Shown: positions 1 through 10,594, counted from the stretch's first letter. The stretch is DNA of 64,000 bases from CAVZCK01 sp963798805 (GCA_963798805.1 CAWCVC010000010.1:1054001-1118000), one strand, 5' to 3'. Numbers and translations are program-made. The notes: generated by a model not told the origin, from the sequence alone.

Positions 1-2
1 AC

Positions 3-1067
3 AAGCTGTATCTGCGCCCCATGGGGTTCATCTGGGGCGATGCCGCCGCCGATGCAGTCGGCGAGGGCGCGGCTGTGCCTGTTGCCGGCGGGCCGGCTGC
101 CTGTCTTCATTTCGAGGTGATCGAAGGCGTGCCGGGACGCGCCAGGCGGCGCTTCGTAGCAGCGCGCGATCTGGCCGCAAGCCCGGACGCTCCGACAATG
201 ATGGCCCTCGCAAGGATCGTGAGTGCGCGCCAGCCGGTTGCCGGGATCGGCTTCGACAGGCCGGTCGTTATGGGCATCGTCAATGTGACCCCGGACAGCT
301 TTTCCGACGGCGGCGATTTCGCGTCAGCGGACGCGGCCATTGCCCATGCCCGCCGTCTCGCGAGCGAGGGCGCCGATATCGTCGACATTGGCGGCGAGTC
401 GACCCGGCCCGGCGCCGAAACCGTTGGCGAGGCGGAGGAATTGCGCCGGGTGCTGCCGGTTCTCGATGGTCTTCGCGACCTGAGCGCCGCCATTTCGATC
501 GACACCCGGAAGGCGGGTGTGATGCGGCAGGCGGTGGAACGCGGCGCACGGATCGTCAATGATGTTTCGGCGCTCAATCCTGACCCTTCCGCGCCGGCGA
601 CCCTTGCGCGGCTCGGTGTGCCCGTCATCCTGATGCATGCCAAGGGCGATCCGCTCACCATGCACCACGGCCCCGCCTATGACGACGTGCTGCTCGAAGT
701 CTACGATTTTCTCGAGGCCCGCATCGCGGCGGCGGAGGCGGCCGGCATTCCCCGCCATCGGCTGATCGTCGATCCGGGCATGGGCTTCGGCAAGACGCTC
801 GATCACAATCTCACGCTGCTCGCCAATATCGGCCTGTTTCACGGTCTCGGCGTGCCGATCCTGATCGGCGTCTCACGAAAGCGCACCACCGGCACCATCA
901 CCGGCGAGACCGATCCGAAACGACGGGCGCCCGGCAGCATCGGCATCGCCCTCGCCGCTGCGGCGCAAGCCGTGCAAATCTTCCGCGTGCACGATGTGAT
1001 CGAGACTTGCCAGGCGCTCGACGGCTGGTTCGCGGCTATCTCCGGGCGTTGGCAGCGCCGAGCTTAA
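3..1067 (+). CDS. folP: Dihydropteroate synthase, 5' end cut by the window
   Basis: Cytosolic enzyme of folate synthesis that condenses 6-hydroxymethyl-dihydropterin diphosphate with p-aminobenzoate. Family motifs are all visible: GIVNVTPDSFSDGGDF, the GGESTRPGA pterin/pABA loop, DPGMGFGK and a late GVSRKR phosphate-binding motif. An ATG lies at 21, but the frame is open to the window edge and reads KLYLRP just before it, which matches the usual N-terminus of rhizobial FolP, so the true start is probably outside the window. About 85 residues precede the barrel, also usual in this order. The next gene, glmM, is 233 bases downstream on the same strand. Function is confident; the start is not visible. 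Confidence 0.95.
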   Translation, partial: KLYLRPMGFIWGDAAADAVGEGAAVPVAGGPAACLHFEVIEGVPGRARRRFVAARDLAASPDAPTMMALARIVSARQPVAGIGFDRPVVMGIVNVTPDSFSDGGDFASADAAIAHARRLASEGADIVDIGGESTRPGAETVGEAEELRRVLPVLDGLRDLSAAISIDTRKAGVMRQAVERGARIVNDVSALNPDPSAPATLARLGVPVILMHAKGDPLTMHHGPAYDDVLLEVYDFLEARIAAAEAAGIPRHRLIVDPGMGFGKTLDHNLTLLANIGLFHGLGVPILIGVSRKRTTGTITGETDPKRRAPGSIGIALAAAAQAVQIFRVHDVIETCQALDGWFAAISGRWQRRA

Positions 1068-1300
1068 CCGGAGCGAGCCGCCAGCATTGTAATTATTTGA
1101 GAAGATAATTTACTGGAAAGCTAATTTTTGCGATGCTAGCGAGTGAAGCGTCATGCTATAAGGTTAATTCTCTTTTGTGCTTAAATCATGCTCTCCTGTG
1201 TGATTTCCCGAATTAAACTATCGAATTCTAATCGGTTGCATTTTGAGATTTCCGTCCATTTTCTCCCGAAGACTTAAGCTTAGCATTTGGAGGCCACTCA

Positions 1301-2656
1301 ATGTCGGGTAGACTTTTCGGCACGGATGGCATTCGGGGTCAGGCGAATTCTGATCCCATGACCGCCGAACTTGCGATGAAGGTCGGCATGGCCGCCGGGC
1401 ACCTGTTCACCAAGGGCGACCACCGGCACCGCGTCGTCATAGGCAAGGACACGCGGCTCTCCGGCTACGTCATCGAGTCGGCGCTGGTCTCGGGCTTCAC
1501 CTCGGTCGGCATGGATGTGTTCCAACTCGGCCCGATGCCGACGCCCGCCGTCGCCATGCTCACCCGGTCGCTGCGCGCCGATCTCGGCGTGATGATCTCC
1601 GCCTCGCACAATCCCTATCAGGACAACGGCATCAAGATCTTCGATCCCGAGGGGTTCAAGCTGTCCGACGAGATCGAAAACCGCATCGAGGAACTGGTCG
1701 CCGGCGATATCTCCGGGCTGCTTGCGGCGCCGGACAAGATGGGCCGGGCCAAGCGCATCGACGGCGTGTTCGACCGCTATATCGAATATGCCAAGCGCAC
1801 GCTGGACCGCACGATCCGGCTCGATGGCCTCAAGGTGGTCATCGACTGCGCGCATGGCGCCGCCTACCGGGTCGCGCCGCAATCCCTGTGGGAGCTGGGC
1901 GCCGATGTCGTGGCGCTCGGCGTCACTCCCGACGGCTTCAACATCAATCGCGATTGCGGCTCGATGTCGCCGGACGCGCTGTGCCGCAAGGTCAGGCAGG
2001 TCGGGGCAAATATCGGCATCGCGCTCGACGGCGACGCAGACAGAGTCATCATTGCCGACGAGAACGGCACGATCGTCGACGGCGACCAGCTTCTGGCCGT
2101 CATCGCCGCGACCTGGGCCGCGGACAAGCGTCTCGTCGGCGGCGGCGTCGTGGCGACGGTGATGTCGAATCTCGGCCTCGAACGCTATCTCGCCGGGCTG
2201 CAGCTTCAGCTTTTGCGTACGCCGGTAGGCGACCGCTATGTGGTCGAGCGGATGCGCGCAGAGGGGTACAATCTCGGCGGCGAACAGTCCGGCCATATTG
2301 TCATGACCGATTACACCACCACCGGCGATGGGCTCGTCACTGCGCTGCAGATTTTGAGTGTTGTGATCACAAGCGGCAAGCCGGTGAGTGAGGTCTGCAA
2401 GCGCTTCGAGCCGGTGCCGCAAATCACCAAGAGCGTGGCGACCAATGGCGCCAAGCCGCTGGAAAATCAAAGCGTGGTCTCGATTATCGAGCAAAACCGG
2501 CTGCGGCTCGGCAATCAGGGCCGGCTGCTGATCCGCCCCTCCGGGACCGAGCCGGTGATCCGGGTGATGGCGGAGGGCGACGACGAGACGCTGGTATCCT
2601 CAGTGGTCGGTGATATCGTCGAAGCGCTGGAGACGGCGTCCACCGCGCACGCCTGA
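1301..2656 (+). CDS. glmM: Phosphoglucosamine mutase
   Basis: Interconverts glucosamine-6-phosphate and glucosamine-1-phosphate, the step feeding UDP-GlcNAc for peptidoglycan and lipopolysaccharide. The 451-residue length is standard. It begins with FGTDGIRG, carries the catalytic serine loop SASHNPYQDNGIKIF (phosphoserine near residue 102), the DGDADR metal loop, the GEQSGH sugar loop and the C-terminal RPSGTEP phosphate loop. The ATG is preceded by a TTTGGAGG Shine-Dalgarno sequence. The 233-base A+T-rich interval upstream probably holds its promoter. It converges with the phospholipase-D-like gene that ends 48 bases beyond it. Confidence 0.98.
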   Translation: MSGRLFGTDGIRGQANSDPMTAELAMKVGMAAGHLFTKGDHRHRVVIGKDTRLSGYVIESALVSGFTSVGMDVFQLGPMPTPAVAMLTRSLRADLGVMISASHNPYQDNGIKIFDPEGFKLSDEIENRIEELVAGDISGLLAAPDKMGRAKRIDGVFDRYIEYAKRTLDRTIRLDGLKVVIDCAHGAAYRVAPQSLWELGADVVALGVTPDGFNINRDCGSMSPDALCRKVRQVGANIGIALDGDADRVIIADENGTIVDGDQLLAVIAATWAADKRLVGGGVVATVMSNLGLERYLAGLQLQLLRTPVGDRYVVERMRAEGYNLGGEQSGHIVMTDYTTTGDGLVTALQILSVVITSGKPVSEVCKRFEPVPQITKSVATNGAKPLENQSVVSIIEQNRLRLGNQGRLLIRPSGTEPVIRVMAEGDDETLVSSVVGDIVEALETASTAHA

Positions 2657-2704
2657 GCGGAGATCGGCGCAGCTGTCCATTCCAGCCGGCGCAATGGAGC
2701 GCCG

Positions 2705-4705
2705 CTATTCGCCGGCCGCAAAATACCGCGCCTGCCGGCCCTGGCGGCCTTGCTGTGAGAGCGGCAGCCACTCGTCCGAGAGGCGCAGCCGTCCCGCCCC
2801 CTGGGCCAGCGTCATGCCATGCTTCAGATCCTCGGCGCGACGCGCCCGCCATTTGTAATGATCATAGACGTCGAGAATGTGCACGGCATAGGCCTCCGCC
2901 AGCTTGCGGTTGCCCTTCACGATGACGAGGTTCTCGTCATTTTCATAAGACGCCTTGAGTCCCAGATTGTGGCTGCCGGTCACGACCACGCAGTCGCTCG
3001 ACAGGGGATCGATGACGAGGATCTTGTCGTGAATGATGGCATGGCCGGCGCTCTTCAGCTCGGCCTGGAAGTCGCCAACCAGGTCGCCCTTGAACAGCGC
3101 GTCCGCTTGCACGACGGAGATGTTGCCGAGCGCCTTCGGCTCATAGACGTGGGGCTCGACCGGCCGCGGCGGCTTCGGCTCACCGGCTGGAACATGCGGC
3201 GGCGCGATGTAATTCGGCAGCACCGTCGGGTCGCTGACCGCGCCGATGACGAGCAGATTATTGTCGGCCTGCCCCATTTGAATGGCCGTTTCGACGATGC
3301 TGCCGCGTCCCTGTCGGCTCGGCATGAAGACCAGGAAGAAGATCGCGTGCCTGGCCTGCTGCATCAGCCCGAAAACGTCGGTCAGATCGGGCGGGATCAA
3401 CTCCTCGGGGATGGGGCCTTCGGCGGGCAGCGGCGGCTTGGTCGGCTTCGCCGTGTCCGGAAGCTGCCAGATGGTGATGCGTGAGCGCGGCGCATTCAGC
3501 TCGAACTGCTGCGGCGTCATGTTCGCGTCCCTGAGCGCGTCGCCCTGGCGATTGCGCGTCGGCTTGGAGAGCGGATCGGGAAGCGGCAGCTCATCCTCAT
3601 GCAAGCGCTGCCAGGCGTCGTGATAAGCGCGCGCGACATTGTCGTCGGCGATCAGCATGGCGTTGTTGGACTGGGCGCAAAGCCCGGTCGAGGTCCAGTT
3701 GGTGCTGCCGGTCAGCACCTTGCGCGGCATGCCGTCCTTGTCGAGGAAAACAGCGAATTTGTTGTGGCCGATATGGCCGTTATTGAACATGCGGTGCTGG
3801 ATATCGACGCCGGCATCGACGAGCTTCTGCCGCGCCGGCGCATTCTCGGCGTCCCAGACCTTCGCGCCGCCTCCGTTCTCGGCATCCCCGCCTTCGGCGT
3901 CGTGCGGCACGCCTCTGCCGGTATTCGACAGGATGATGCGGATGCGCGTCCGGTTCGCCAGCAGCACCTCGATCAGCTCGTCATCGGCGAGTTCGTACAG
4001 AGCGAGAAGCACGCTGCCCTTGGTGGCCTTGGCCTCATCCAGCAAGGCGCGGAGAAAGCCGAGTACGTCGCCGGTCAGATATTTCCGCACCGGGTTCTTC
4101 TGGTCGCGGATCAGATGCAAAAGCGCCTTTCTCTGATCGTGGACAGCCGGATCGATGGTTTTCAGCTTGGCAATCTGCCGGTCGATCTGCCGCGCCAGCC
4201 ACTGGCTGGAGAGAATGCCGTTGGTGAAGGCCGCCCGGACGGTGCCGAAATCATCGGTGACGGTGATGTCGTTGGTGAGAACCGGCTCGCTGTAATAGCT
4301 GAGCGGCACCGGATCCCCCTCATAAGTTTTTTTGAGCACGACCGGCACATCCTCCATGCCCGGCGCACGTGGCCCGACGGCGCGGATCTCGTAGCGCACG
4401 CTCATGCCGAGCTCGTGCGTGCCAAGGCTATCGCGCAGCCGGCGCAGCGTCAGATCGCGCCAGAACAGCCCCTGGATCGGCCAGACGCTGGTGTCCTGCT
4501 CGATCCATTTCGGGTTCGACTGGCCCTTGAACGCCACCCAGGCGGGGAGTATGCGCCGCTCGCCCTTATGATGGTGGACGCCCTCATCGAGATGGATGCG
4601 GGTGAGCTGGAAACCGTAGGAATCCTTGATGGGAGCATCGACATCCCAGGCAATATAGCCGACCTCGTTATTGCAATAAGCGCGCGCCCGGATGATTTTT
4701 CCCAT
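2705..4705 (-). CDS. Phospholipase D-like (HKD) domain protein
   Basis: 666-residue protein with two phospholipase-D active-site halves. The second, HDKILVID near residue 559 followed by GSHN, is a canonical HxK(x)4D. The first, HNKFAVFLD near residue 314 followed by GSTNWTSTG, has one extra residue between Lys and Asp. The two halves would form one phosphodiesterase site. No signal peptide is seen. The first ~200 residues match nothing I recognise. Substrate is unknown: the superfamily includes phospholipases, nucleases and cardiolipin synthases, and this is not a standard cardiolipin synthase (no N-terminal membrane segments). The gene stands alone, divergent from the chemoreceptor gene. 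Confidence 0.8.
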   Translation of the reverse strand: MGKIIRARAYCNNEVGYIAWDVDAPIKDSYGFQLTRIHLDEGVHHHKGERRILPAWVAFKGQSNPKWIEQDTSVWPIQGLFWRDLTLRRLRDSLGTHELGMSVRYEIRAVGPRAPGMEDVPVVLKKTYEGDPVPLSYYSEPVLTNDITVTDDFGTVRAAFTNGILSSQWLARQIDRQIAKLKTIDPAVHDQRKALLHLIRDQKNPVRKYLTGDVLGFLRALLDEAKATKGSVLLALYELADDELIEVLLANRTRIRIILSNTGRGVPHDAEGGDAENGGGAKVWDAENAPARQKLVDAGVDIQHRMFNNGHIGHNKFAVFLDKDGMPRKVLTGSTNWTSTGLCAQSNNAMLIADDNVARAYHDAWQRLHEDELPLPDPLSKPTRNRQGDALRDANMTPQQFELNAPRSRITIWQLPDTAKPTKPPLPAEGPIPEELIPPDLTDVFGLMQQARHAIFFLVFMPSRQGRGSIVETAIQMGQADNNLLVIGAVSDPTVLPNYIAPPHVPAGEPKPPRPVEPHVYEPKALGNISVVQADALFKGDLVGDFQAELKSAGHAIIHDKILVIDPLSSDCVVVTGSHNLGLKASYENDENLVIVKGNRKLAEAYAVHILDVYDHYKWRARRAEDLKHGMTLAQGAGRLRLSDEWLPLSQQGRQGRQARYFAAGE

Positions 4706-4779
4706 GGCATTTCCTCAAAATATAGATGAAACGCAAGTCACCGCAAAGTTACTTCGGCATCGAAACAATCACTCTATCT

Positions 4780-4907
4780 GTGCGGCGCATCATACAATTC
4801 TTCGTGGAAACGGGCGAGAGGAAAGCCTGGGGCACCGCGAGAGCATATCGCCCCGGTAAGCTGCCGCTCGGGCAGAGACCGCCTCGTCCGGCAAGTGCCG
4901 TTTTTTT
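4780..4907 (+). ncRNA. Candidate structured leader RNA or sRNA with weak terminator
   Basis: In the 313-base gap between the phospholipase-D-like gene and the chemoreceptor the plus strand can form successive hairpins: a GGGGC/GCCCC stem near 4835-4855, CTGCC/GGGCAG near 4860-4876, and a short CGGC/GCCG stem at 4889-4900 followed directly by seven T (4901-4907). That resembles an intrinsic terminator about 110 bases before the chemoreceptor ATG, so it could be an attenuated leader or a small independent RNA. No known riboswitch consensus was recognised. The terminator stem is only 4-5 pairs, so this is tentative. Confidence 0.3.
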
Positions 4908-5018
4908 GGGCGGAAAATACCTTTCCAACACAGCTTGTTAACCGAACAAGCTTATATTCCATCTGCGCTGTGCCATTACTGGCGGGCGCTGGTGACATCT
5001 CTAATCGGTATCCTGCGT

Positions 5019-6984
5019 ATGACTGTCTCGCTCAAAGTCAAGCTGATCACCGGGGTGGTCGGCAGCGTCGTGCTGATCGGTGCGCTGAGCTTCATCAGCT
5101 ATACCATCGCGGCCGGGCTCGGATATGAGCTCGAACAGGTCGAGTCCCTGGCGGTCACCCTACGGAACCATACGGTCGGGGACATGCTGCATGACGGGCT
5201 GCGCGCCGATGTCTATTCGGCTCTCTATGCGGCAAGCACAGCACCCGACAAAAAAGACGAGGTCGTCAAAGAGACCCGCGAGCACACCAAGCAATTCCGC
5301 GAGATCATCGAAAAGAACGGCGCCGCTTCATTGCCGCCGGAGGCGCGGGCCGCACTCGACGCTGTCAAAGCGCCGCTCGAAGCCTATATCGAGGTTGCCG
5401 AAAACACTGTCACAGCCGCGTTTTCCGACCGGGCCAAGGCCGTCTCCATGCTGGAGGATTTCGATAAGCGGTTCTCCGCGCTCGAGGTCGCCCTGGAAAA
5501 GGCCGGCGATCAGATCGAAGCGACCGCCAAGGAACAGACGGTCGAGGCGAGGGACTACCAGCATCTGGCGATTCTCGCCGCCGCCGTCGCCAGCCTGCTC
5601 GGCCTTGCCGTCGGCGCAGCGCTGATCTGGATCGTCCTGCGCGAGACCTTGCGCCCGCTGCGCCGCCTGCAGCATTCCATGCAGCTTCTCGCCTCCGGCG
5701 ATCACAACAGCGAAGTACCCTATCATGGGCGCTCCGACGAGATCGGCAGCATGGCGCAGGCGATCGAAATTTTCCGCCTCAACGCCGTCGAGCGTGAGAA
5801 GCTCGAGCAGGCGATGCGTGGTTCCCGCGACAAGGAACGCCAGCACCAAACTCACCTCCAGAAGCAGGTGACGACGTTCAGGGAGCAGATCGAACAGGTG
5901 CTGAGCGCGCTGACCGAGGAGACCGGCCGGCTGCACTCGACCGCCAGCACTTTGTCGGACGCCGCAGCCGTTGCCTCAAAGGAGCTCGAACTCCGCGTCT
6001 CAAGCCTCCTCCGGCGTTGCGCAGAATTCCCATGCCGTGGCGACGGCGACGGAAGAGCTGGGCGCCTCGATCCGCGAGATTTCGGGCCAGGCTCAGCGCT
6101 CGCGCGACATCGTTCACGAGGCGGCCATTGCCGCCAAGAAAACCGACACTGATGTCGCCAGCCTCGCCGAAGGCGCGCAGCGCATCGAGTCCGTGGTCAT
6201 GCTGATCCGCTCGATCGCTCATCAGACCAACCTGCTGGCGCTCAATGCCACAATCGAAGCCGCCCGCGCCGGGGAGAGCGGCAAGGGCTTCGCCGTCGTC
6301 GCGGCCGAGGTCAAGCAGCTTTCCTCCGAAACCTCGAAGGCGACCGAGGAAATCGCAAAGCAGATCAGTGATATACAATCGGCGACCTCAATGGCGATTG
6401 AATCCATCCGCGGCATCGTCTCGAAGGTAACCGACATCGAGGCGCTGACCGGCGCAATCGCCGCCGCCGTCGAAGAGCAGGAAGCCGCGGCGAACGAGAT
6501 CGCGCGCAATGTTTCGCTCTCGGCCGAGGGCAGCCAGACGGCGTCCACCGCTGTCGGCAATGTTGCCGAGACCGCCAGCAAGACACATGAGGAGGCGCGC
6601 TCCGTTTCCCAGACCTCGGAGAAGCTCGCAGGCGTGTCGAGCGACATCTCTGCCGCGGTGACGGGATTCATCGCCGCCGTCGACGCCGATCTGGAGGACC
6701 GCCGCAAGGCGCACCGTCATGTGCTCGATCAAGTGACGGTCGTGACCGAGCACAACAACAGACATAAGACAGTCGCCTCCGATCTCAGCCTCAGCGGCAT
6801 CCGCGTCGGCCGGATCAACTCGCTCACCGTGGGAGAGCGCGTGGAGGTGGACTTCGGCGTGGGTCCGATGCGCGCCACTGTCGTCTGGACCAATACGACG
6901 AACACCGGGCTCAAGTTCGATGTTGCGCTGAAGGAGCTCCCGCAGCTGCATGGAGAGAACGGCGATACGAGCCTCGCAGCTTAG
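5019..6984 (+). CDS. Methyl-accepting chemotaxis protein with C-terminal PilZ domain (frameshifted as assembled)
   Basis: Transmembrane chemoreceptor. From the ATG at 5019 (MTVSLKVKL) it has membrane segment 1 (about 8-32), a periplasmic helical sensor region, membrane segment 2 (about 183-206), a HAMP linker, and the signalling coiled coil with the conserved tip IAHQTNLLALNATIEAARAG. The last ~85 residues form a PilZ domain (DRRKAHRH, then DLSLSGIRVG), implying c-di-GMP input. The frame breaks at 5988-5993 (GAACTC); removing one A gives GACTC and a continuous protein of 654 residues reading KELDSASQASS. Both halves are otherwise undamaged. The upstream TTG at 4935 is a worse start because it precedes the membrane anchor. 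Confidence 0.88.
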
Positions 6985-7166
6985 ATTTGTCCGTCGTAAT
7001 TCTGTGGGCGTAATCCGCTCAACATTGAAAACCCGAAGACAAACTCCGAATAGCGCGCCGCCAGACAATCGCAATTTCCACGGATCGCGATTGATGTTTA
7101 ACTCATGGAACTCGCTCATCCGTCGGGCGACGTTTTCCCCGATGCGTGTTCCAGGAGTCTCTTCAC

Positions 7167-7721
7167 ATGATGCGGATCAAGATATTGCTGCCGCTTCTGG
7201 CGGCAGTTGCGTTTTCTGGCATGGCCGAGGCGAAGACGCTGGTCTTCTGCTCGGAGGGCTCGCCGGAAGGCTTCGACCCGGCGCTCTACACATCCAGCAC
7301 CACCTTCGATGTCACCTCCCGCGCCGCCTATGACCAGCTCGTCGAATTCGAACGCGGCACCACCAACATCATCCCCGGCCTTGCCGAGAGCTGGACCACT
7401 TCGGATGACGGCCTCACCTACACCTTCAAACTGCGCAAGGGCGTCAAATTCCACACCATCGAGGGTTTCACGCCGACCCGCGATTTCAACGCCGACGACG
7501 TCGTCTTCAGCTTCATGCGGCAGAAGGACGAGAAGAGCCCCTGGTACAAATACACGGCAGGGGCGTCCTGGGAATATTTCAACTCCATGTCGATGCCGGA
7601 GCTGTTCAAGGACGCCGTGAAGGTCGACGACTACACGGTCAAGATCGAGCTCAACAAGCCGCAGGCGCCGATGATCGCCGATCTCGGCATGCAATTCGCC
7701 TCGATCCTGTCGGCCAAATAG
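7167..7721 (+). pseudogene. dppA: Truncated dipeptide ABC transporter substrate-binding protein (dppA 5' fragment)
   Basis: N-terminal third of a DppA-type periplasmic peptide-binding protein: signal peptide (ILLPLLAAVAFSGMAEA), TLVFCSEGSPEGFDPALYTS and the FNADDVVFSF region. It stops after residue 184 at FASILSAK then TAG, exactly where intact family members (over 500 residues) continue. The following 24 bases lead straight into a dppF-like ATPase, so the rest of dppA and all of dppB, dppC and dppD are missing. This is a large deletion rather than a point defect. The fragment could still make a secreted but non-functional lobe. The ATG at 7167 or the next codon both fit; the preceding sequence CAGGAGTCTCTTCAC supplies a ribosome site. 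Confidence 0.85.
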
Positions 7722-7744
7722 GGGCGTTCAAGGGCAGCGCGATT

Positions 7745-8440
<696 letters not shown>

Positions 8441-8453
8441 GTCCGTTCGCAGC

Positions 8454-8479
8454 GGAACTTGCCGGCCATCCCCCTCGTT
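8454..8479 (+). promoter_or_regulatory. EcfG-type general stress promoter
   Basis: GGAAC at 8454-8458, a 17-base spacer, and CGTT at 8476-8479 exactly match the alphaproteobacterial general-stress sigma factor (EcfG) consensus GGAAC-N16/17-CGTT. It lies 52 bases before the short-chain dehydrogenase ATG at 8532, a sensible promoter distance, and that gene's class is commonly in the stress regulon. Confidence 0.75.
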
Positions 8480-8531
8480 AGCTGACAAAACGCGGGATTC
8501 CCGCGGCAACCCAATTCCCGAGAGGGCAGGC

Positions 8532-9511
8532 ATGAGCGCATCGAGACGCGACGCCGAAGAGACGCTTAAAGAGCAGCGCGAGATTCAGGCAGAAGTCGAC
8601 CGGCAGGACGACCGGAAACAGCCGCCGAAGAGCGAGGGCGCCATGCAGGCGGGTCAGCGCAATTACCCGGCCGGCTTTCCGGAGCAGCACCTGCAAAAGC
8701 CCGGCGCGGAGAGTGAACTCGAGCCACGGCCGATGTACGAGGCGCCCGGCTATAAGGGCTCCGACAAGCTCGCGGGCATGTCCGCCATCATCACCGGCGC
8801 CGATTCCGGCATCGGCCGAGCCGTCGCGGTTCTCTTCGCGCGCGAGGGCGCCGACGTGGCCGTCGTCTATCTGGCCTCGCACGAGGATGCTGAAGAAACG
8901 AAGCGCGCGGTCGAGAAGGAAGGCCGCCGCTGCGTAACCATTCCCGGCGACGTCGCCGACCCGCAATTCTGCAAGAATGCCGTGCAGAAGGCTGTCGATG
9001 CCTTCGGCAAGCTCGACATCCTCGTCAACAATGCCGGGTTTCAGGAGCACACGCCCGACATCGTCGATGTGTCCGACCAGCACTTCGACCAGACCATCAA
9101 GACCAATCTTACGGCTATTTCTACATGACGCGCGCGGCGGTGCCGCATCTGAGGCCCCGCGGCTCGATCATCATGACCGGCTCGGTGACCGGGATCGAGG
9201 GCAGTCCGCAATTGCTCGACTACTCGATGACCAAGGGCGGCATCCACGCCTTCGCACGCTCGCTTTCCGGCCATCTCATGCCACGCGGCATCCGCGTCAA
9301 TGTGGTCGCGCCGGGACCGGTCTGGACGCCGCTCAATCCGGCGGACCGGCCGGCCGAGAAGGTCAAGAGCTTCGGCTCCGGCGTGCCGATGGGACGCGCG
9401 GCGCAGCCGGAAGAAATCGCACCGGCCTATGTATTTCTGGCCGCGCCGGCTTGCGCGAGCTTTATCACCGGCGAGATTCTGCCGGTGATCGGCGGTTATG
9501 CGGGCGGCTGA
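8532..9511 (+). CDS. Short-chain dehydrogenase/reductase, YghA / glucose dehydrogenase-like (frameshifted as assembled)
   Basis: NAD(P)-dependent oxidoreductase with the polar N-terminal extension typical of the stress-induced YghA-like group. It shows the Rossmann motif TGADSGIGRAVA, NNAG (LVNNAGFQ), and the catalytic YSMTKGG. The assembled frame ends at TAIST, but in the second frame the protein resumes as MTRAAVPHLRPRGSIIMTG. Restoring one base in CTTACGG at 9108-9110 gives the family sequence NLYGYFYMTRAA and a full-length 326-residue protein. The loss looks like a TTT-to-TT homopolymer deletion. It is preceded by an EcfG-type promoter, so it is probably induced by general stress. The substrate is not evident. 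Confidence 0.88.
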
Positions 9512-9532
9512 GCTACCGGCAGCTATGGGAGG

Positions 9533-10036
9533 TCAAACGCTGTCGCCGGGCGGTTTCTGCTCGTGCCGCTGGATGGTCGGTTCGAGCCAGCGCAGGACGA
9601 CTATGATTACGAGCCCGACGACGGCCGCAACGAAGGCAATGAAACCGTAGCCAAGGCCCGCGGCGGTACCGAGCGCACCGGCGAGCCAAAGCCCTGCGCC
9701 AGTCGTCAGCCCCCGCACATGGCCTTGCGACTGGATGATGGCACCGGCAGCAAGGAACGCGACGCCGGCGGTCATGGCCTGCAGCACCCGGGTCGGGTCG
9801 ATGCGGACGCGGTCGTTTTCGAGAGCTGGATTCTGAATGATTTCTAAGGTGAGCAGCGCAAAAACCGCGGCGGCGAGCGCGACGAGCATATGCGTCCTCA
9901 GCCCAGCCGACCGGTTCCGGCGCTCGCGCTCGAAACCGATCATCGCGCCAAGGAGCGCGGCAACGACCATCCGCGCGACAATAGCCGCATAAGACAGTGC
10001 GGTCGGCTCGAAAACGGTCAGTTGAAAGTGCGGCAT
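9533..10036 (-). CDS. MgtC/SapB family inner-membrane protein
   Basis: 167-residue membrane protein of the MgtC/SapB family. The signature region AALLGAMIGFERERRNRSAGLRTHMLVALAAA is characteristic, followed by further hydrophobic helices containing GVAFLAAGAII and GLTTGAGLWLAGALGTAAGLG. It ends with a short basic tail. MgtC proteins modulate membrane ATPases and magnesium or acid adaptation; the role here is not determined. The start at 10036 (MPHFQLTVFEPTALSY) is preferred over an upstream in-frame start, because the extra 42 residues are arginine/proline-rich and unlike the family. It converges with the dehydrogenase, 21 bases apart. Confidence 0.88.
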   Translation of the reverse strand: MPHFQLTVFEPTALSYAAIVARMVVAALLGAMIGFERERRNRSAGLRTHMLVALAAAVFALLTLEIIQNPALENDRVRIDPTRVLQAMTAGVAFLAAGAIIQSQGHVRGLTTGAGLWLAGALGTAAGLGYGFIAFVAAVVGLVIIVVLRWLEPTIQRHEQKPPGDSV

Positions 10037-10265
10037 GGCTGTCGGCTCGAAGCTTGCCCCTGAGCAACGGTTTCGCCGGGGCGGAGTTCGCCCTACCCGC
10101 TTGCGCCCGCAGGGACGGGCGTCCGGAGAGGGAGTGGCGCGGCGAATGCATAGTTGAAACAAGAACGATTTTTACGTGTTGACATAACGAAGTCCGTACC
10201 GAACCGACGCCGAGCGCGGACCACACCTTGCCGGTCAGCACGACATCGAGAAAAAGGAGAAAACA

Positions 10266-10439
10266 ATGCTGGGTTGGGTCATTACTTTGTTCATTCTTAT
10301 GATCATTTCTGGCGTCCTCGGGTTCGCCGGCCTAATTATCGCGTTTGCTTTTATCGCTAAGTTCCTGTTCTTCCTATTCGCGGTCGTCCTAGCGGTCGTT
10401 CTCTTTCGCCGCTTTGCCAGAGACCGCCGGGTACCGTAA
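10266..10439 (+). CDS. Small DUF1328-like (UPF0391) membrane protein
   Basis: 57-residue protein (MLGWVITLFILMIISGVLGFAG by position 22) almost wholly hydrophobic, with two predicted membrane helices and a basic tail ending RRFARDRRVP. The MLGW start and SGVLGFAG stretch resemble the UPF0391/DUF1328 family of small inner-membrane proteins, often stress-linked, of unknown function. A strong Shine-Dalgarno sequence (AAAAAGGAGAAA) immediately precedes the ATG. It lies in a run of stress-type small genes (PRC-barrel, CsbD). Confidence 0.75.
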   Translation: MLGWVITLFILMIISGVLGFAGLIIAFAFIAKFLFFLFAVVLAVVLFRRFARDRRVP

Positions 10440-10569
10440 CGCGCCGCCGAGGCGCTGCGCCAGCCCGGCGCGCGGGATAAAGTATTTAACATACTGGAAA
10501 CGCTGCAGAATGAAGCGGGACAGCTTCGCCTCCGATCCCCCAGATTAAGCGGAGTTAATGAGCTGCTGC

Positions 10570-10594
10570 GGAACAAATGCGACTCTCGCCTGTT
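10570..10594 (+). promoter_or_regulatory. Near-consensus EcfG-type promoter
   Basis: GGAAC (10570-10574), a 16-base spacer and TGTT (10591-10594), one base off the GGAAC-N16/17-CGTT consensus. It lies 58 bases before the PRC-barrel gene start. Plausible because the gene is of a stress type, but the mismatch leaves it tentative. Confidence 0.45.

Noticed and set aside
4726..4941. 71-codon frame before the chemoreceptor
   Set aside because: Covers the hairpin region and the T-run; no ribosome site; composition not protein-like.
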